From positions 5,952,001 through 6,016,000 of the forward strand of contig JAOVFP010000006.1 in assembly GCA_025738555.1 (NCBI GenBank): a DNA stretch of 64,000 bases, given 5' to 3'. Shown in pieces: positions 1 to 12,288 of the stretch. Each line of letters begins with the position of its first letter. The first letter of the stretch is position 1. This DNA comes from Cyathus striatus. Lineage: Eukaryota; Basidiomycota; Agaricomycetes; Agaricales; Nidulariaceae. The position numbers and the translations under genes were made by a program. A model generated the notes under the pieces. That model was not told the DNA's origin. It did not search any database and was given only the letters and a program-made list of their open reading frames with translations.

Positions 1-98
1 TTGAAGACTGCACCTGGGAACTGATTAGTGCATTATCAGGAGCCAAAAGTCTATTGAATAAATTTCATTGGGAAAACCCAGAAGCTCTAAATGTATAG
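1..98 (+). CDS. 3' end of Ty3/gypsy polyprotein (chromodomain), partial
   Basis: An open frame from base 3 to a TAG at 96-98 encodes a short C-terminal peptide with the pattern CTWEL...A..LL.KFH..NPEA. This matches the end of the chromodomain that closes the integrase of Ty3/gypsy chromoviruses (TWEP...A..LI..FH...P). The chromodomain helps target integration to chromatin. The rest of gag-pol lies left of the window. A polypurine tract and an LTR follow 212 bp downstream, the expected order for the 3' end of such an element. The gypsy assignment rests on about 30 residues plus this context. Confidence 0.6.
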   Translation, partial: EDCTWELISALSGAKSLLNKFHWENPEALNV

Positions 99-309
99 AT
101 AACATGATGAATTTTGAACAAATAATTATTCTCAAACATGTACTCCAACAAAGTTATTATCATCCTTTACTTCATTACAATCCTTACCTCAATCACCCTC
201 ATTTTTATAATTGCCCATTATCTCCCCATAGCCCTCATCCAAATACTCAATTACTATTGACTGTGACAACTTGAAGAAATGATAGAAATGTTGTTAGGAC
301 ATGACTCTT

Positions 310-319
310 AAAGGGGGGG
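310..319 (+). other. polypurine tract of the gypsy element
   Basis: A run of three A then seven G lies immediately before TAA and the TGTTAGG start of the LTR. This is the standard plus-strand primer position. Bases 99-309 between pol and this tract hold no gene. Confidence 0.6.
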
Positions 320-322
320 TAA

Positions 323-774
323 TGTTAGGATTTCATCCCTTATCTAATCATATATCTAATCATATCTTATCTATTGTCATGTGACTAGTGTCACATGACA
401 CACAATGCGGACACCATGTGTATCAACATGCATTATCCATCAAGACAATGGACTCAGTCCACAGTTTGACTATGCTTCTTACACACTATAAACATATGTA
501 GTATATGAGTTTGCACAGTAGAAGCACAGTTACATGCATTGTAGTGAAGGCAGTAGTTACATGTGATTACCTTGAGGACATTACTATTAATACAGTCATT
601 CTAAATAGTTTTTCTCTATTCTTGTGCCAGTTTATTCCAGAGTAGCAATAAGACTCATCTTCTTTTTCTTTCTTCAAGTGTTTAAGTTCAGCTTTGAGTA
701 TTTTGCTTGTCTGTCACTAACAAGCTGTGATTGATGCTCAGGACCACCCTGGAGGTTGAATCTTTGCTGTTACA
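323..774 (+). mobile_element. 3' LTR of Ty3/gypsy element
   Basis: The 452-bp segment begins TGTTAGGATTTC directly after the polypurine tract and ends CTTTGCTGTTACA, giving the usual TG...CA ends. It contains TATA-like AT-rich sequence and CT-rich stretches near 655-690. The partner 5' LTR is outside the window, so the target duplication (expected copy CCCAA at 775-779) cannot be tested here. Confidence 0.6.
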
Positions 775-3622
775 CCCAATATATAACATGCAACATATCT
801 CACTTCGCGATGCATGTTAAAGTGCAAGCTTGACGAATCCTAGTTTTAGTTGCATCTTTTTTATACACACTAAGTTAACATGTTATGCTATATTTTAATT
901 TTTAGTTGTCACTATTTCCAGCTTGAATTTGTTTAAACAGAATATAATCAGTGGTATACTTTTTAGTCTTCAATATCATTCTTATGATTAACTTTTGCTT
1001 CATTTTTACATTAAAAAGCTAGTATAAGGCACTCATTTTGAGTTGATTAAAGTGAAAGAATCAAACTATTGACAATGAGCAGAGAGTGTATATGAGTTTG
1101 ATGCAAAAATTCAAGCATGGTGGATAAATCTGAGCATGGCAGCAAAATCCATATGTGCATACACAACCACTAAGCATTTTCACTTGCCAATGCAGACAAA
1201 TAGGGGGAGCAAGCTCCCCCAACAACTGTATTAATAGACTTATTGTCCAATCAACTATGTGCAAGAACAGTCTACAGTTACATTGTTATAGTCAGTTTTC
1301 CATTGGCACCATTGAATAGTGTAACTTTTGAATAAAATGTTGTAGGTTGAGACATTTAAACTATACTGTTGCACTCAAGTCTGACCATTGAACATTGAAT
1401 TTTTTAATGTGCAAGCTCATAGCACACTTATGGCATGATTTTATATCACACTCACTGCAGTCATCAGAACCTCGTAGTGCTTGATGTCTGTTGTAACTTG
1501 TAAGTTTAACACATTCACATTTAAATTTGCACTCACGTTGTGAGCTGCCAGATATTCCTTTCCTTACAATAACAGGTATGTAAATACTTTTCAACCAGTG
1601 GTTACTGTACTGGTACTTATAAAAAATCTTTTCAGATCCATTTATGTGATTAAGTCATGCTCATGCTCACTATTAGATTGAAGCTGTTGTCTTAACTTTG
1701 TATGAGCAGACACCAATAACAGGCTAAGAAAAATCAGGGTCTTAACAAGCTCTTACTTCTTTTTGGTGTGCACACTCAGTGCTCAGGCCTAAGGTCAAAA
1801 TTCATGCACACAATACTATATTTATACATTGTTCTCTAAGTACTATTCCCTTTAGCACCAATAAATAGTGCAATTTTTAAGCATGGTGTAATACTATCAC
1901 TACCCCTGAGTTCATAGTGTTTTCATTGCTGTTTGATTTAACATATCTTCCCAAAATCCAATCATCTCCAGATCCTCTCAGGCACATGGAGAAATTCATG
2001 GCCTACTTGAATATGTAGTTTGTTTTGCAGAAATTGAAATACAAGTTTCTACCAGCCAAAAATACTCCGAGATACTAGGAGTTTATAAATACCTTTTCTC
2101 AGCTATTTCTTCTCCCATTTCAATCCATCTCAGGTGCCCATCACAGATCATTTATATACCTCTATTCTACTATAATACATGAATATATTTGAAGAATTCA
2201 TGGTCTGGTGTCCTAAGGATTTGTTCAGATCTGGCCTTAAAATCAACTTTCACAATCAATTCTAAATGTATTCACTCATAATCATATCATGCTCATGACC
2301 TGAAATGCCCAACTGTCTTTAGACTCATTGTATTACGAGTGTACCTTGAACAGAATGAACTTGTACATTTACTTACCAGAAAAGATATAAATTGGAAGTC
2401 AAGTGTACTGCAGAGATATGAAAATCCTCATACTCAAGTGCTCCAAAAGTGCTCAATATTCAATGCTTCAAGCCTAGAATGGACCAGTGTACATTGCCAA
2501 GTTTCAGCAACCCTTAGATATGGGTTTACAAAGAGTATTATGTAATCGCTTATTAAAGATCCAGAGAAAGCCAACGTCAGAACTCATTTCCATTTGATGG
2601 AATTGAGTGTGGCCATTAGGCTTTCCATAGTGATCAACTAATTAGGCCCAGTCAAAAGTCACGCAGGTCTGGTCTGAGCAGGGCTGGGAACAGTTGATTT
2701 CACATGCTCAATCTTATCTGTTTGCAACTTCTATATTGTGTTCACACCACCGACTTGACTTATCCTACATCCCGACCTTCTGTCCTCTTGTACACAGTCT
2801 ACTTCATCAAATGTGTCGCTCCTACTTACTCAATCCACACGATGTTTGAGCTATATCTGTCCAGACCAAATAACGCGACTGCTGTCAGCACAAAACCGAC
2901 TTTGCCTCTCTTGTTTCTGTACCACCACCATCCCCACTCCACCTCCAGTGTCCACTCTCCTCTATCCCTTCCTCCCCTTCTTGCTTCTACTCCTCACTCT
3001 TCCTCCCTCCCTCCCCTCTCCCTCCCTCTTTTCTTCCTTCCTCTCTTGTCTCCCATGGTGTACCATCCCCTCACTTTCTTATTCACTACACCATCATCTC
3101 TCTCATCCGGCCTCTCCAATTCATGATCTCCAGTTCTACATTACTGTTCTATGGTGAGATTCTACTCAGAACCACGAAACATTGGTTGTCATGGGATAAG
3201 TAAGTCAATATTGTCCCTGTTCCACATTCTAACTGCATATATGTGATATTTTTACAGCCAAATCAAGTTTATGATTTCTAGGTTCAAGATTTATCATACT
3301 GTGCTGTTCTGGTATGCTATTATGTTCTCAGACAGCCTCAATGGACAATTTCATTTGGCAGGGAATCTCACTCAAATTCCCAAATATGGGTGTGTTCTGT
3401 CTTCTATTACAGTCTTTCCCCCCCTCTCTCAATGCCCTCTTATTTCTTATTTTTGTTCTCTACTGACCGGTGGTCATTGTTGACATTATAGTCAAGGCTA
3501 CTAGTCTCGAAAAGCCAGTGAACATCCATCACCAACAGGTATAGGCATCATATCATCATTGCTCTTATTCCTCTGATGATTTCCGCTAGCCTACAGATTG
3601 GAACAATGAATATCAAAAATCT
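775..3622. other. intergenic AT-rich stretch, no supported gene
   Basis: No open frame with recognisable protein content was found on either strand. The only distinctive part is a strong C/T-rich tract at about 2925-3060, preceded by moderately GC-rich sequence from 2640. This resembles the pyrimidine-rich leader found upstream of basidiomycete genes, but no convincing coding sequence follows it. Confidence 0.5.
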
Positions 3623-4111
3623 TTATCCAGTGAATGACTCACTGAGAAGCATAACATTTCCAACAATCCCTGCATCAATGCTGAGACCATTTTGAGTAAG
3701 GTGATCATGCCCATTAGTATCCAGGGTATGCCAATGATCTCCCATTGAGGTACTAAATGCCGAAAAAAGCAGCACACTTCTGCATATCTGTGTAGGATAG
3801 ATAAAAGTATTAGGTGCACCCTGAATGGTATACCCCAGGGCACTTAGAAGCATACTATTGCTGTTAGGAATCAAAAACATCCAATCCTTATTTGTGGGAT
3901 TAAATAGACTGAAAAAAAGAGGCACAGCTCCGGTCTCCTGTGTCTGCCAAGCATGGAAAAGGTCTCCTTGGAATTGGAAGTCACTTCCACCAAAGTTGGA
4001 GTTGATAACAGCATAATGGCTGTCAATGAAATGAGCTTTGTCTCCTGGACTGTTCCATTCTTGAATGTTGACTGCAGTGTTAGGATCTGCACATGTAGCA
4101 TCAGAGCAATT
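3623..4111 (-). pseudogene. DUF5648-type secreted protein gene, 5'-truncated
   Basis: On the minus strand an exon of about 162 codons runs from a splice acceptor (ATTAG at 4116-4112) to TAA at 3625-3623. The peptide begins NCSDATC and contains repeats of the form AVPLFFSLFNP...D, then LLSALGYTIQG, then IYPTQICRSVLLF. These match the internal repeats of DUF5648, a family of secreted Agaricomycete proteins in which units like VPLYRLYNP..TDHFYT alternate with YPTQ.CGSVPLYR. The N-terminal exons and signal peptide are missing. Foldback element A is inserted exactly at the acceptor and its 7-bp duplication preserves the AG. The sequence beyond A on the same strand is an eroded, different-looking gene, so the first exons are not recognised. 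Function is unknown; carbohydrate binding is a guess. Confidence 0.55.
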
Positions 4112-4121
4112 CTAATCATAA

Positions 4122-4715
4122 GTGTCAGCCATCGTGATCATTTACCATAGAACTAGCAGAATATTACTATGCTCAAATGTGATCATTTACATAGAACTAG
4201 CTAATTGCTCATGCTCAAATGTGATCATTTACCATAGGACTAGCAAAATATTCCCATGCTCAAATGTGATCATTTACATAAAACTAGCTAATTGCTCACA
4301 CTCAAATGTGATCATTTACAATAATACTAGCAGAATATTCCCATGCTCAAATGTGATCATTTACATAGGAATAGCTAATTGCTCACACTCAAATGTGATC
4401 ATTTACTATAATACTAGCAGATTGTTCCCATGCTCATATCTGATCATTTACAATAGGACTACCACAGTATTCACACACTCAAATGTGATCATTTATGATA
4501 ATACTAGCAGAATATTCCCACACTCAAATATAATCATTTATGATAATACTAGCAGAATATTCCCATGCTCAAATATGATCATTTATGATAGGACTAGCAG
4601 ATTGTTCCCACACTCTAGGTTGTTCATGTATGTCACATGTGTGACATATGTCACATATGTCACATATGTTACATATTCCAACACATCACATTTATTCACA
4701 TTTTGTTCACATGTC
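4122..4715. repeat. left-arm tandem arrays of element A
   Basis: About eleven units of 42-45 bp (core AAATGTGATCATTTA then AACTAGC) fill 4130-4610. A shorter zone of TGTCACATATG repeats follows to about 4690. Two unit types alternate, one with CTAGCTAATTGCTC and one with CTAGCAGAATATTCC. The mirror copy lies at 9815-10806. The long open frame across 4122-4742 is a by-product of stop-free periodic sequence. Confidence 0.85.
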
Positions 4716-5091
4716 ACACATCTCTCATTTGTAATACTGTAACATTTAAATGAGTTTGAAATAGGCAAAATGTTGACATCATTTGATGCTTTCTGACATG
4801 TGACTGTCAAATTATTAAAATGGTAAATTTATCACAAGTTGCATTTTCACAGTATTATGTTAGTCAGACATCTCATATATATCACATTTTATGTTTCAAA
4901 ATCTGATGGTAAATGTGACGAAATGATCACACAGCAGATATTTGCAATTCTGTAACAATGAAAATTGAACAGTAGTGAGCACTGTTAAGAGAGACACAAG
5001 AAATCATATAGCCCATTGGTTAGTCAAGAAAAACATCTGATTGGCTGATAGAAAGTGTGACAAAGGAGGGGTGTTAGCCAATTTGATCATG

Positions 5092-5139
5092 AAAAGCCCA
5101 GGATTTATGATTGCCACAATCATAAGAGCCAGGGCTTTT
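5092..5139. repeat. subterminal hairpin, left end of C
   Basis: AAAAGCCC pairs with GGGCTTTT, and TTATGATTG pairs with CAATCATAA around a CCA loop, with small mismatches between the two stems. The mirror-image copy is at about 9064-9111. Similar near-terminal inverted repeats occur in foldback L and, more weakly, in B. Confidence 0.75.
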
Positions 5140-5149
5140 TTTGATCACC

Positions 5150-5745
5150 TACTATTATATATTTACTAATGAATCTATAGGTTACTTATGAATCTAGTGG
5201 TGATCATAAGTGATCATAGGTGATTTTAAGTGCATATTCACATACTATTACTACTAATGATTCCAAGGTGATCATAGGACCTATTATTATTACTAATGAT
5301 TTCCAAGATGATCATAGGTGATCATGGGCCATTTCAAGTGTGTATTCACCTATTATTACTACTAATGGTTTTCAAGGTGATCATAGGTGATCATAAGCCA
5401 TTTCAAGTGTGTATTCACATATTATTACTACTAATAATTTCAGAGGTGATCATTGGCCATTTTAAGTGTGTACTCACCTATTATTATTACTAATGATTTT
5501 CAAGGTGATCATAGGTGATCATGGGCCATTTCAAGTATGTATTCACCTATTATTATTACTAATGGTTTCCAAGGTGATCATAGGTAATCATAGGTTATTT
5601 GAAGTGTGTCTTTGCCTATTATTACTAATGATTTCAGAGGTGATCATAGGTGATCATAAGTTGTTTCAAGTGTGTATTCACCTATTATTATTACTAATGG
5701 TTTCCAAGGTGATCATAGGTGATCATAGGTGATTATAGATCTCAT
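5150..5745. repeat. TGATCA tandem array, left arm of C
   Basis: About eight units of 60-70 bp share GGTGATCATAGGTGATCAT, a variable TTTCAAGTGTGTATTCACC part and a run of TATTATTACTACTAATG. The complementary array occupies about 8460-9050. Open frames with LLLLLM repeats here are artefacts. Confidence 0.8.
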
Positions 5746-5759
5746 CTATATTAGCAAGC

Positions 5760-6490
5760 ATCACATTTGTCACATTTTTCCTGCGCTTCATACATGTCAC
5801 ATCTATTCACACGCGTCACAGTCGTCACACATATTCACACGTGTCACAGTTGTCACATACATTCGCACGCGTCACAGTTGTCACACATATTCACACGCGT
5901 CACAGTTGTCACATCTATTTGCATGCATCACAGTTGTCACACATATTCGCACGCGTCACAGTTGTCACATCTATTTGCATGCATCACAGTTGTCACACAT
6001 ATTCGCACGCGTCACAGTTGTCACATCTATTTGCATGCATCACAGTTGTCACACATATTCGCACGCATCACAGTTGTCACACATATTCACACGCATCACA
6101 GTCGTCACATCTATTTGCATGCATCACAGTTGTCACACATATTCGCACGCGTCACAGTTGTCACATCTATTTGCATGCATCACAGTTGTCACACATATTC
6201 GCACGCATCACAGTTGTCACATCTATTTGCATGCATCACAGTTGTCACACATATTCACACGTGTCACAGTCGTCACACATATTCACACGTGTCACAGTTG
6301 TCACACATATTTGCACATGTCACAGTTGTCACACATATTCACACGCGTCACAGTCGTCACACATATTCACACGTGTCACAGTTGTCAAACATATTTGCAC
6401 ATGTCACAGTTGTCACACATATTCGCACGCGTCACAGTTGTCACATCTATTCACACGTGTTACATTGTCACACATACTCACCTGTGTCAC
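5760..6490. repeat. 28-bp TGTCACA tandem array, left arm of C
   Basis: About 23 head-to-tail copies of a 28-bp unit of the form GTTGTCACACATATTCGCACG then CGTCACA. Variation is concentrated at CpG sites: CACGCG, CACGTG, CATGCA and CACGCA alternate at the same position. The right-arm array at about 7990-8420 has only about 13 copies. All forward frames stay open because the unit has no stop in any of them. Confidence 0.85.
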
Positions 6491-6719
6491 ATTTGTCACG
6501 ACGTCACGCACGTCACACATATCATACTTATTTCCCACGAATCGTTTTTGTCATGCGTGTCATGCTTTACATGTGTGTTATATTGGTGACACTTTTCATG
6601 CTTATCACACTTGTCACATTTTTACACTTGCATGCTTTGCACACCTATCATGCCTTTGTTGTTCACTTTGCATGTGTTACATTTGTCACAATTTTCACTG
6701 CTTAGTAATGTAATTTGGT

Positions 6720-7780
6720 TTTGATATTGACAACATATTTAAATTTGAAAACTATGTTAGAGGAGGATACTCTACATATCACTTGTTATGCTCTACTAGC
6801 TCATTATAGTTTTCATGTGTATGATACTCTTGATGCATGTCATGTGTCAAGTTTGTTGAGTTCTCAATTTGCATGTCATTTGTCATATTACTCACTTGTC
6901 ACATATTTCACATGCAACACAAGACTTTTTAGTTATTTGAAACAATATATAACTGTAAGTATGTGTACTTAACTTTGCTTCTTACATTTGCTCACACTTG
7001 TGGAGCATGAAAGTACAGTAGGGAGGAGAATTATGGTATAACATGTGTGTGGTTACCTGTATATCTATACCATTGTTCAAATTTTCACAGAACAGAAGTA
7101 TTCAAAAGTACAGAGTAAATCATTAAAGCAAAGGAAACAAATATGTTCTTGTTAAATTGAAGATTATGACATGGAATATGACAACCAGTAAATTATGGAA
7201 AGTGTTACAGTAATAATCAACTAGAATGGACCATGTAGAGTGTGTATGTAAGTCCATTGTAATTTTACAATCAAGATTAGAGATGTGATATGGTAGTATT
7301 GAATATTTTCATATTGAAAAATTTGATAATATATCCACACATGGACAAAAAATGTGAAAGGATGGTGAAATATGTGATTCTACATAACATTAAACTTACA
7401 CATCTCAGTCATTAGATGATTATAATTCTTGTATGACTACTTGTTATACTGATATCTTCAATACACATTATTGAGTCATATAACTGCTTACTCTATATGA
7501 CTACATGACAGTTTGCTTTATTGATACAGAGAGGTAATGGATACAATCTTAACTCTTATTCATATTGTATCACAATCAGTTTCACATGTACACTGCCATA
7601 TGTTGTTTATACTTATATGTGGAAAGCATGAGTTAATCTTTGAGTCAAGCATATGACAACTGGCAGGATCAACCAGGTAACCACTCAGATAGCAACAGCA
7701 AGTGGTCCATGCACATGCTACTGCTAAGTATACTCTACTTAACATAGTTTCCAAATTTAGATATGTGTTAATATCACAGG
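6720..7780. other. unique centre of element C
   Basis: About 1.06 kb of AT-rich, non-repetitive sequence separates the two arms. No coding region was recognised on either strand. It holds the 16-mer TGACAACTGGCAGGAT near 7654, which also appears in the centre of element E near 15432. Confidence 0.6.
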
Positions 7781-7789
7781 CTAAATTAC

Positions 7790-9050
7790 ATTACTAAGAT
7801 GTGAAAGTTGTGACAGATGTAACACATGCAAAGTGAACAACAAAGGCATGATAGGTGTGCAAAGCATGACAAGTGTAAAAATGTGACAAGTGTGACAAGC
7901 ACAAAAAGTATCACCAACATGATGCACATGACAAAAATGATTCATGGGAAATAAGTATGATATGTGTGACATGCGTGACGTCGTGACAAATGTGACGCAG
8001 GTGAATATGTGTGACAATGTAACACATGTGAATAGATGTGACAACTGTGATGCGTGCGAATATGTGTGACAACTGTGAAGCGCGGGAATTTATGTGACGA
8101 CTGTGACGCGTGTGAATATGTGTGACAACTGTGACGCGTGCGAATATGTGTGACAACTGTGACGCGTGTGAATATGTGTGACAACTGTGACGCGTGCGAA
8201 TATGTGTGACAACTGTGATGCATGCAAATAGATGTGACAACTGTGACGCGTGCGAATATGTGTGACAACTGTGATGCATGCAAATAGATGTGACAACTGT
8301 GACGCGTGTGAATATGTGTGACAACTGTGACGCGTGCGAATGTATGTGACAACTGTGACGCGTGTGAATATGTGTGACGACTGTGACGCGTGTGAATAGA
8401 TGTGACATGTATGAAGCGCAGGAAAAATGTGACAAATGTGATGCTTGCTAATATAGATGAGATCTATAATCACCTATGATCACCTATGATCACCTTGGAA
8501 ACCATTAGTAATAATAATAGGTGAATACACACTTGAAACAACTTATGATCACCTATGATCACCTCTGAAATCATTAGTAATAATAGGCAAAGACACACTT
8601 CAAATAACCTATGATTACCTATGATCACCTTGGAAACCATTAGTAATAATAATAGGTGAATACATACTTGAAATGGCCCATGATCACCTATGATCACCTT
8701 GAAAATCATTAGTAATAATAATAGGTGAGTACACACTTAAAATGGCCAATGATCACCTCTGAAATTATTAGTAGTAATAATATGTGAATACACACTTGAA
8801 ATGGCTTATGATCACCTATGATCACCTTGAAAACCATTAGTAGTAATAATAGGTGAATACACACTTGAAATGGCCCATGATCACCTATGATCATCTTGGA
8901 AATCATTAGTAATAATAATAGGTCCTATGATCACCTTGGAATCATTAGTAGTAATAGTATGTGAATATGCACTTAAAATCACCTATGATCACTTATGATC
9001 ACCACTAGATTCATTAGTAACCTATAGATTCATTAGTAAATATATAATAG
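7790..9050. repeat. right-arm tandem arrays of element C
   Basis: The arm is the reverse complement of the left arm: a TGTGACA zone with the 28-bp unit (about 7990-8420, about 13 copies), then the TGATCA units (8460-9050). Several positions that are CpG in one arm are TpG or CpA in the other, for example in the TTTCCCACGAATCG segment of the left arm versus the matching segment near 7935-7950. Confidence 0.8.
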
Positions 9051-9144
9051 TAGGTGATCAAAAAAAGCCCTGGCTCTTATGATTGTGGCAATCATAAATC
9101 CTGGGCTTTTCATGATCACAATTGGCTGACACTAATGGACAAAG

Positions 9145-10300
9145 ATATAAGTAATGTGACAATAGAAGTAATAATTGAATGGAATAACATGTGATGAAGA
9201 TACAGAATACATATTAAGGTTAGTTAGACAAAATTAGTATCTAAGTACAGTTATGTCTACTATAGAATCTGACTGTCTTATTAAAACATAACATTGTGAT
9301 TACCAGAAAGTAGTGTTGACACAATGTGATTTCAGCTTAGTGCTATGAATGCTGAATTCAACCAATACAGGTAAACAGTAAGAGAAAATGTGATTTTCAT
9401 AAAGTAGTCAAGTGCCTTTGCCATATAATTTGTAATGTGCATGAATCACTTAGTGAGCACCTTTCATGTGACCTTTTCATATGACATGTGTGATGTGTGT
9501 AGGGTCTGTGTGACTGTTGGGTGTGCAAATGAAAGTAAAAATGCAATTTTATTTTTTGACAAGGAGAAAGTACCATGACAAGCAAGTGATATGAGAAGGA
9601 AGTGTGATATATGTGACAAATGTGAGAATATAACAGGTGTAATATTGACATATAAGAGATGTATAACATGTGTAATGAATATAATGGTTGTAACAGATGT
9701 TGTGTGACATGAATTTGGAAATGTAACCTATGTGACTACATGACAGGAGTATTATACAAGCAAATGTGAGAAGTTTGACAGCTAAGTGTGACAGCTATAA
9801 ACAACAAGACAAATGTGGAATATATGTAAGAGTGTGATATACATGATAAAATGTGACATATGTAAAAGTGTGATGTGTGTAACAAAATGTGACGTGTCTA
9901 AAAGTGTGACATGTGTGACAACGTGTGACGTGTTTAAATGTGTGACATGTGTGACAATATGTGATGTGTTTAAATGTGTGACATATCTAAAAGTCTGACA
10001 TGTTTAAAAGTGTGACATGTGTGACATGTGTGACAATGTGTGACGTGTTTAAATGTGTGACATGTGTGACATGTCTAAATGTGTGACAAAATGTGACATG
10101 TCAAAAAGTGTGACATGTTTAAAAGTGTGACATGTGTGACATGTGTGACAATGTGTGACGTGTTTAAATGTGTGACATGTGTGACGTGACAAAAAGTGTG
10201 ACATGTGTGACAAAATGTGACATGTGACAAAATATAATGTTTGTGACAATGTGTGACATGTGTAAATGTGTGACATATGTGACATATGTGACATACATGA
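9145..10300. repeat. centre and inner TGTGACA zone of element A (right part)
   Basis: Bases 9145-9810 are unique AT-rich sequence of the A centre. From about 9815 to 10300 come irregular repeats of GTGTGACATGTGTGACA with interspersed GTTTAAA and AAAAGTGTGAC, the counterpart of 4620-4690. No gene is seen. Confidence 0.7.
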
Positions 10301-10806
10301 ACAACCTAGAGTGTGGGAACAATCTGCTAGTCCTATCATAAATGATCATATTTGAGCGTGGGAATATTCTGCTAGTATTATCATAAATGATTATATTTGA
10401 GCGTGGGAATATTCTGCTAGTATTATCATAAATGATCACATTTGAGTGTGTGAATACTGTGGTAGTCCTATTGTAAATGATCAGATATGAGCATGGGAAC
10501 AATCTGCTAGTATTATAGTAAATGATCACATTTGAGTGTGAGCAATTAGCTATTCCTATGTAAATGATCACATTTGAGCATGGGAATATTCTGCTAGTAT
10601 TATTGTAAATGATCACATTTGAGCATGAGCAATTAGCTAGTTCTATGTAAATGATCACATTTGAGCATGGGAATATTCTGCTAGTCCTATGGTAAATGAT
10701 CACATTTGAGCATGAGCAATTAGCTAGTTCTATGTAAATGATCACATTTGAGCATGGGAATATTCTGCTAGTATTATAGTAAATGATCACATTTGAGCAT
10801 AGTAAT
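10290..10806. repeat. right-arm TGATCA array of element A
   Basis: Reverse complement of the 4130-4610 array, with the same alternating unit types. It is broken at 10806 by element D and resumes at 12289 for the last 58 bp of A. Confidence 0.85.
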
Positions 10807-12288
10807 CATCAGGAAAATCCCCATCTGCTAAAATAGTGATATTAGTAGAAATAAGCTTTGCCCATATCCAAATGTTACTAATATCAGGTAATTCATACTT
10901 AATTGTACTTTTATTATCTATTGTGAAGCATGATAAGTGTTCATAAGTATAGTACAATGGCGAGGTAAACTTATTTGTACTTATATTACCTATTTTGAGG
11001 CATGATAAGTGTTCATAAGTTTGGTACAATGGTCACACTTACTTGTACTTATTGCCTAGTATAAGAATGATATGTGTCAATAAGTTTTACAGGAATTAAG
11101 CAATTTTAGCATACTATACCAGTTATACTTAAAGCAAGTCAACTTTATGACAATTCCATTTCACAAAGAATTTCATCTGAAACACTATGCATTAAGTTTA
11201 ATTTTACACAATACATACATGTACAATAAATTATAGTATAAATTGTAGTTAAGAACCATTGTGGTAGGGGAATACACAATATATATAGTAATGCACATAC
11301 ATTGAAGGTTTAAATGTTTAAGTTCAAAACTTCAAATGGCAAGTGAGAAAGTTAGCATGTGATCGCTTCACTGTGTTTGGCTTTGATAGTATGTATCACG
11401 TGCATGTTGAACTTGACACGTCAACGATCTATCAATGTCATACTGACGTTCCTTTCAATTCCCCCACCTTTCCTTCCTTCCTCTCCCTCCTTCCCCTGCC
11501 TGTCACTTGTGCCCATTCGTCTAGCAAGATTCATGTTTTCTATTTCAAGATCCAACTCACATACAGTGCTCCCCTACTTCCGCTCTACGCACCACTTACA
11601 CCAGTCTCTTGCATGCCATACAAGTATCTACCACTGGTCTCACAAGATTTCCACCTGCTGGGCTCATACTCCACTCAAGATGGTCTTTGTTCTCTGGTAT
11701 GTATTTGAGTTGTCTTCCTTTTTTAAGTGTGTGCTCATTGAGTGGTGTTGCTGAATGATAGAGAGTGGGGGATATGGGTGGAGATGTGGGGCTGGATGTT
11801 GTGGGGCTGGGTGTTATGGGGCTGGATGTTATGGGGTGCACTTGTTGTCATTGAGTGGTGCTGCTGGATGATGGAGAGGGGTGGGATATGGGTGGATATG
11901 TGTAACTGGATATTTTGGAGTGCATATGTTATATTTTGAGTGGATTGTTGTAAGTAGATATGTTATCTATATGTTACTACAATCACTTTATTGTAATACA
12001 ATAATAATATATAATTAACTGACACCTATTATACTGCACTGAGTGAAAGAACAGTGTGCTTATAAGCATCTAGGTTTTGTTTATGTGTGCTTATTACACT
12101 TTAAATGAACTATTCAGTCCTTATCTGAACTAAAATTGTGTAAATAAGGTCAAAAAAGGATGGGATAAGGAGTACCCCTTACTATTTTCACTAATAGTAT
12201 TTATTTCCTTTTTTTGACCTTATTTTCGCTTTTATTCACTTAAATCTCCTAAAATTTACTATTTAAGCAAGTGAGGTTTTTCCTGATG
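10807..12288. mobile_element. TIR element D inserted in the right arm of A
   Basis: The insert begins CATCAGGAAAA and ends TTTTCCTGATG. The left arm of A supplies the uninterrupted sequence (its complement reads AGTAATATTCTGC), which shows that D sits on a duplicated AT dinucleotide (10805-10806 and 12289-12290). D is 1482 bp. It contains two to three copies of a unit with CATGATAAGTGTTCATAAG (10925-11080), a CT-rich stretch at 11460-11510, a G-rich ATGTTATGGGGCTGG repeat at 11780-11840 and an internal inverted repeat around 12145-12230. No transposase was recognised, so it is non-autonomous. A 2-bp duplication recalls Tc1/mariner-like elements but the sequence does not prove it. Confidence 0.65.

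Larger units (their letters stand above)
5066..9137. mobile_element. foldback element C, nested in A, 7-bp TSD
   Basis: The left end is GAGGGGTGTTAGCCAATTTG and the right end, read inward, is CATTAGTGTCAGCCAATTG. Perfect 7-bp duplications GACAAAG flank it (5059-5065 and 9138-9144). It is therefore the same family as A and B but in the opposite orientation. Each arm has a near-terminal hairpin, a TGATCA array, then a 28-bp TGTCACA array. The arms extend to about 6715 and 7780 around a unique centre of roughly 1.1 kb. The left arm is longer mainly because it has more 28-bp units. No transposase is present. Confidence 0.85.

Noticed and set aside
2704..3157. Two overlapping frames of 114 and 140 codons
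   Set aside because: Composition follows a C/T-rich tract (Ser, Leu, Pro). No motif, and the two frames shadow each other.
5729..6713. Three overlapping long open frames with SHIFTRVTV-type repeats
   Set aside because: They come from a stop-free 28-bp repeat read in three frames. The mirror array gives the same peptides on the other strand. No independent coding evidence.
5760..8420. CRISPR-like regular repeats
   Set aside because: Units are directly contiguous with no unique spacers, and the genome is eukaryotic.
11343..11754. Frames of 121 and 131 codons inside element D
   Set aside because: Driven by a C/T-rich stretch. No resemblance to a transposase.
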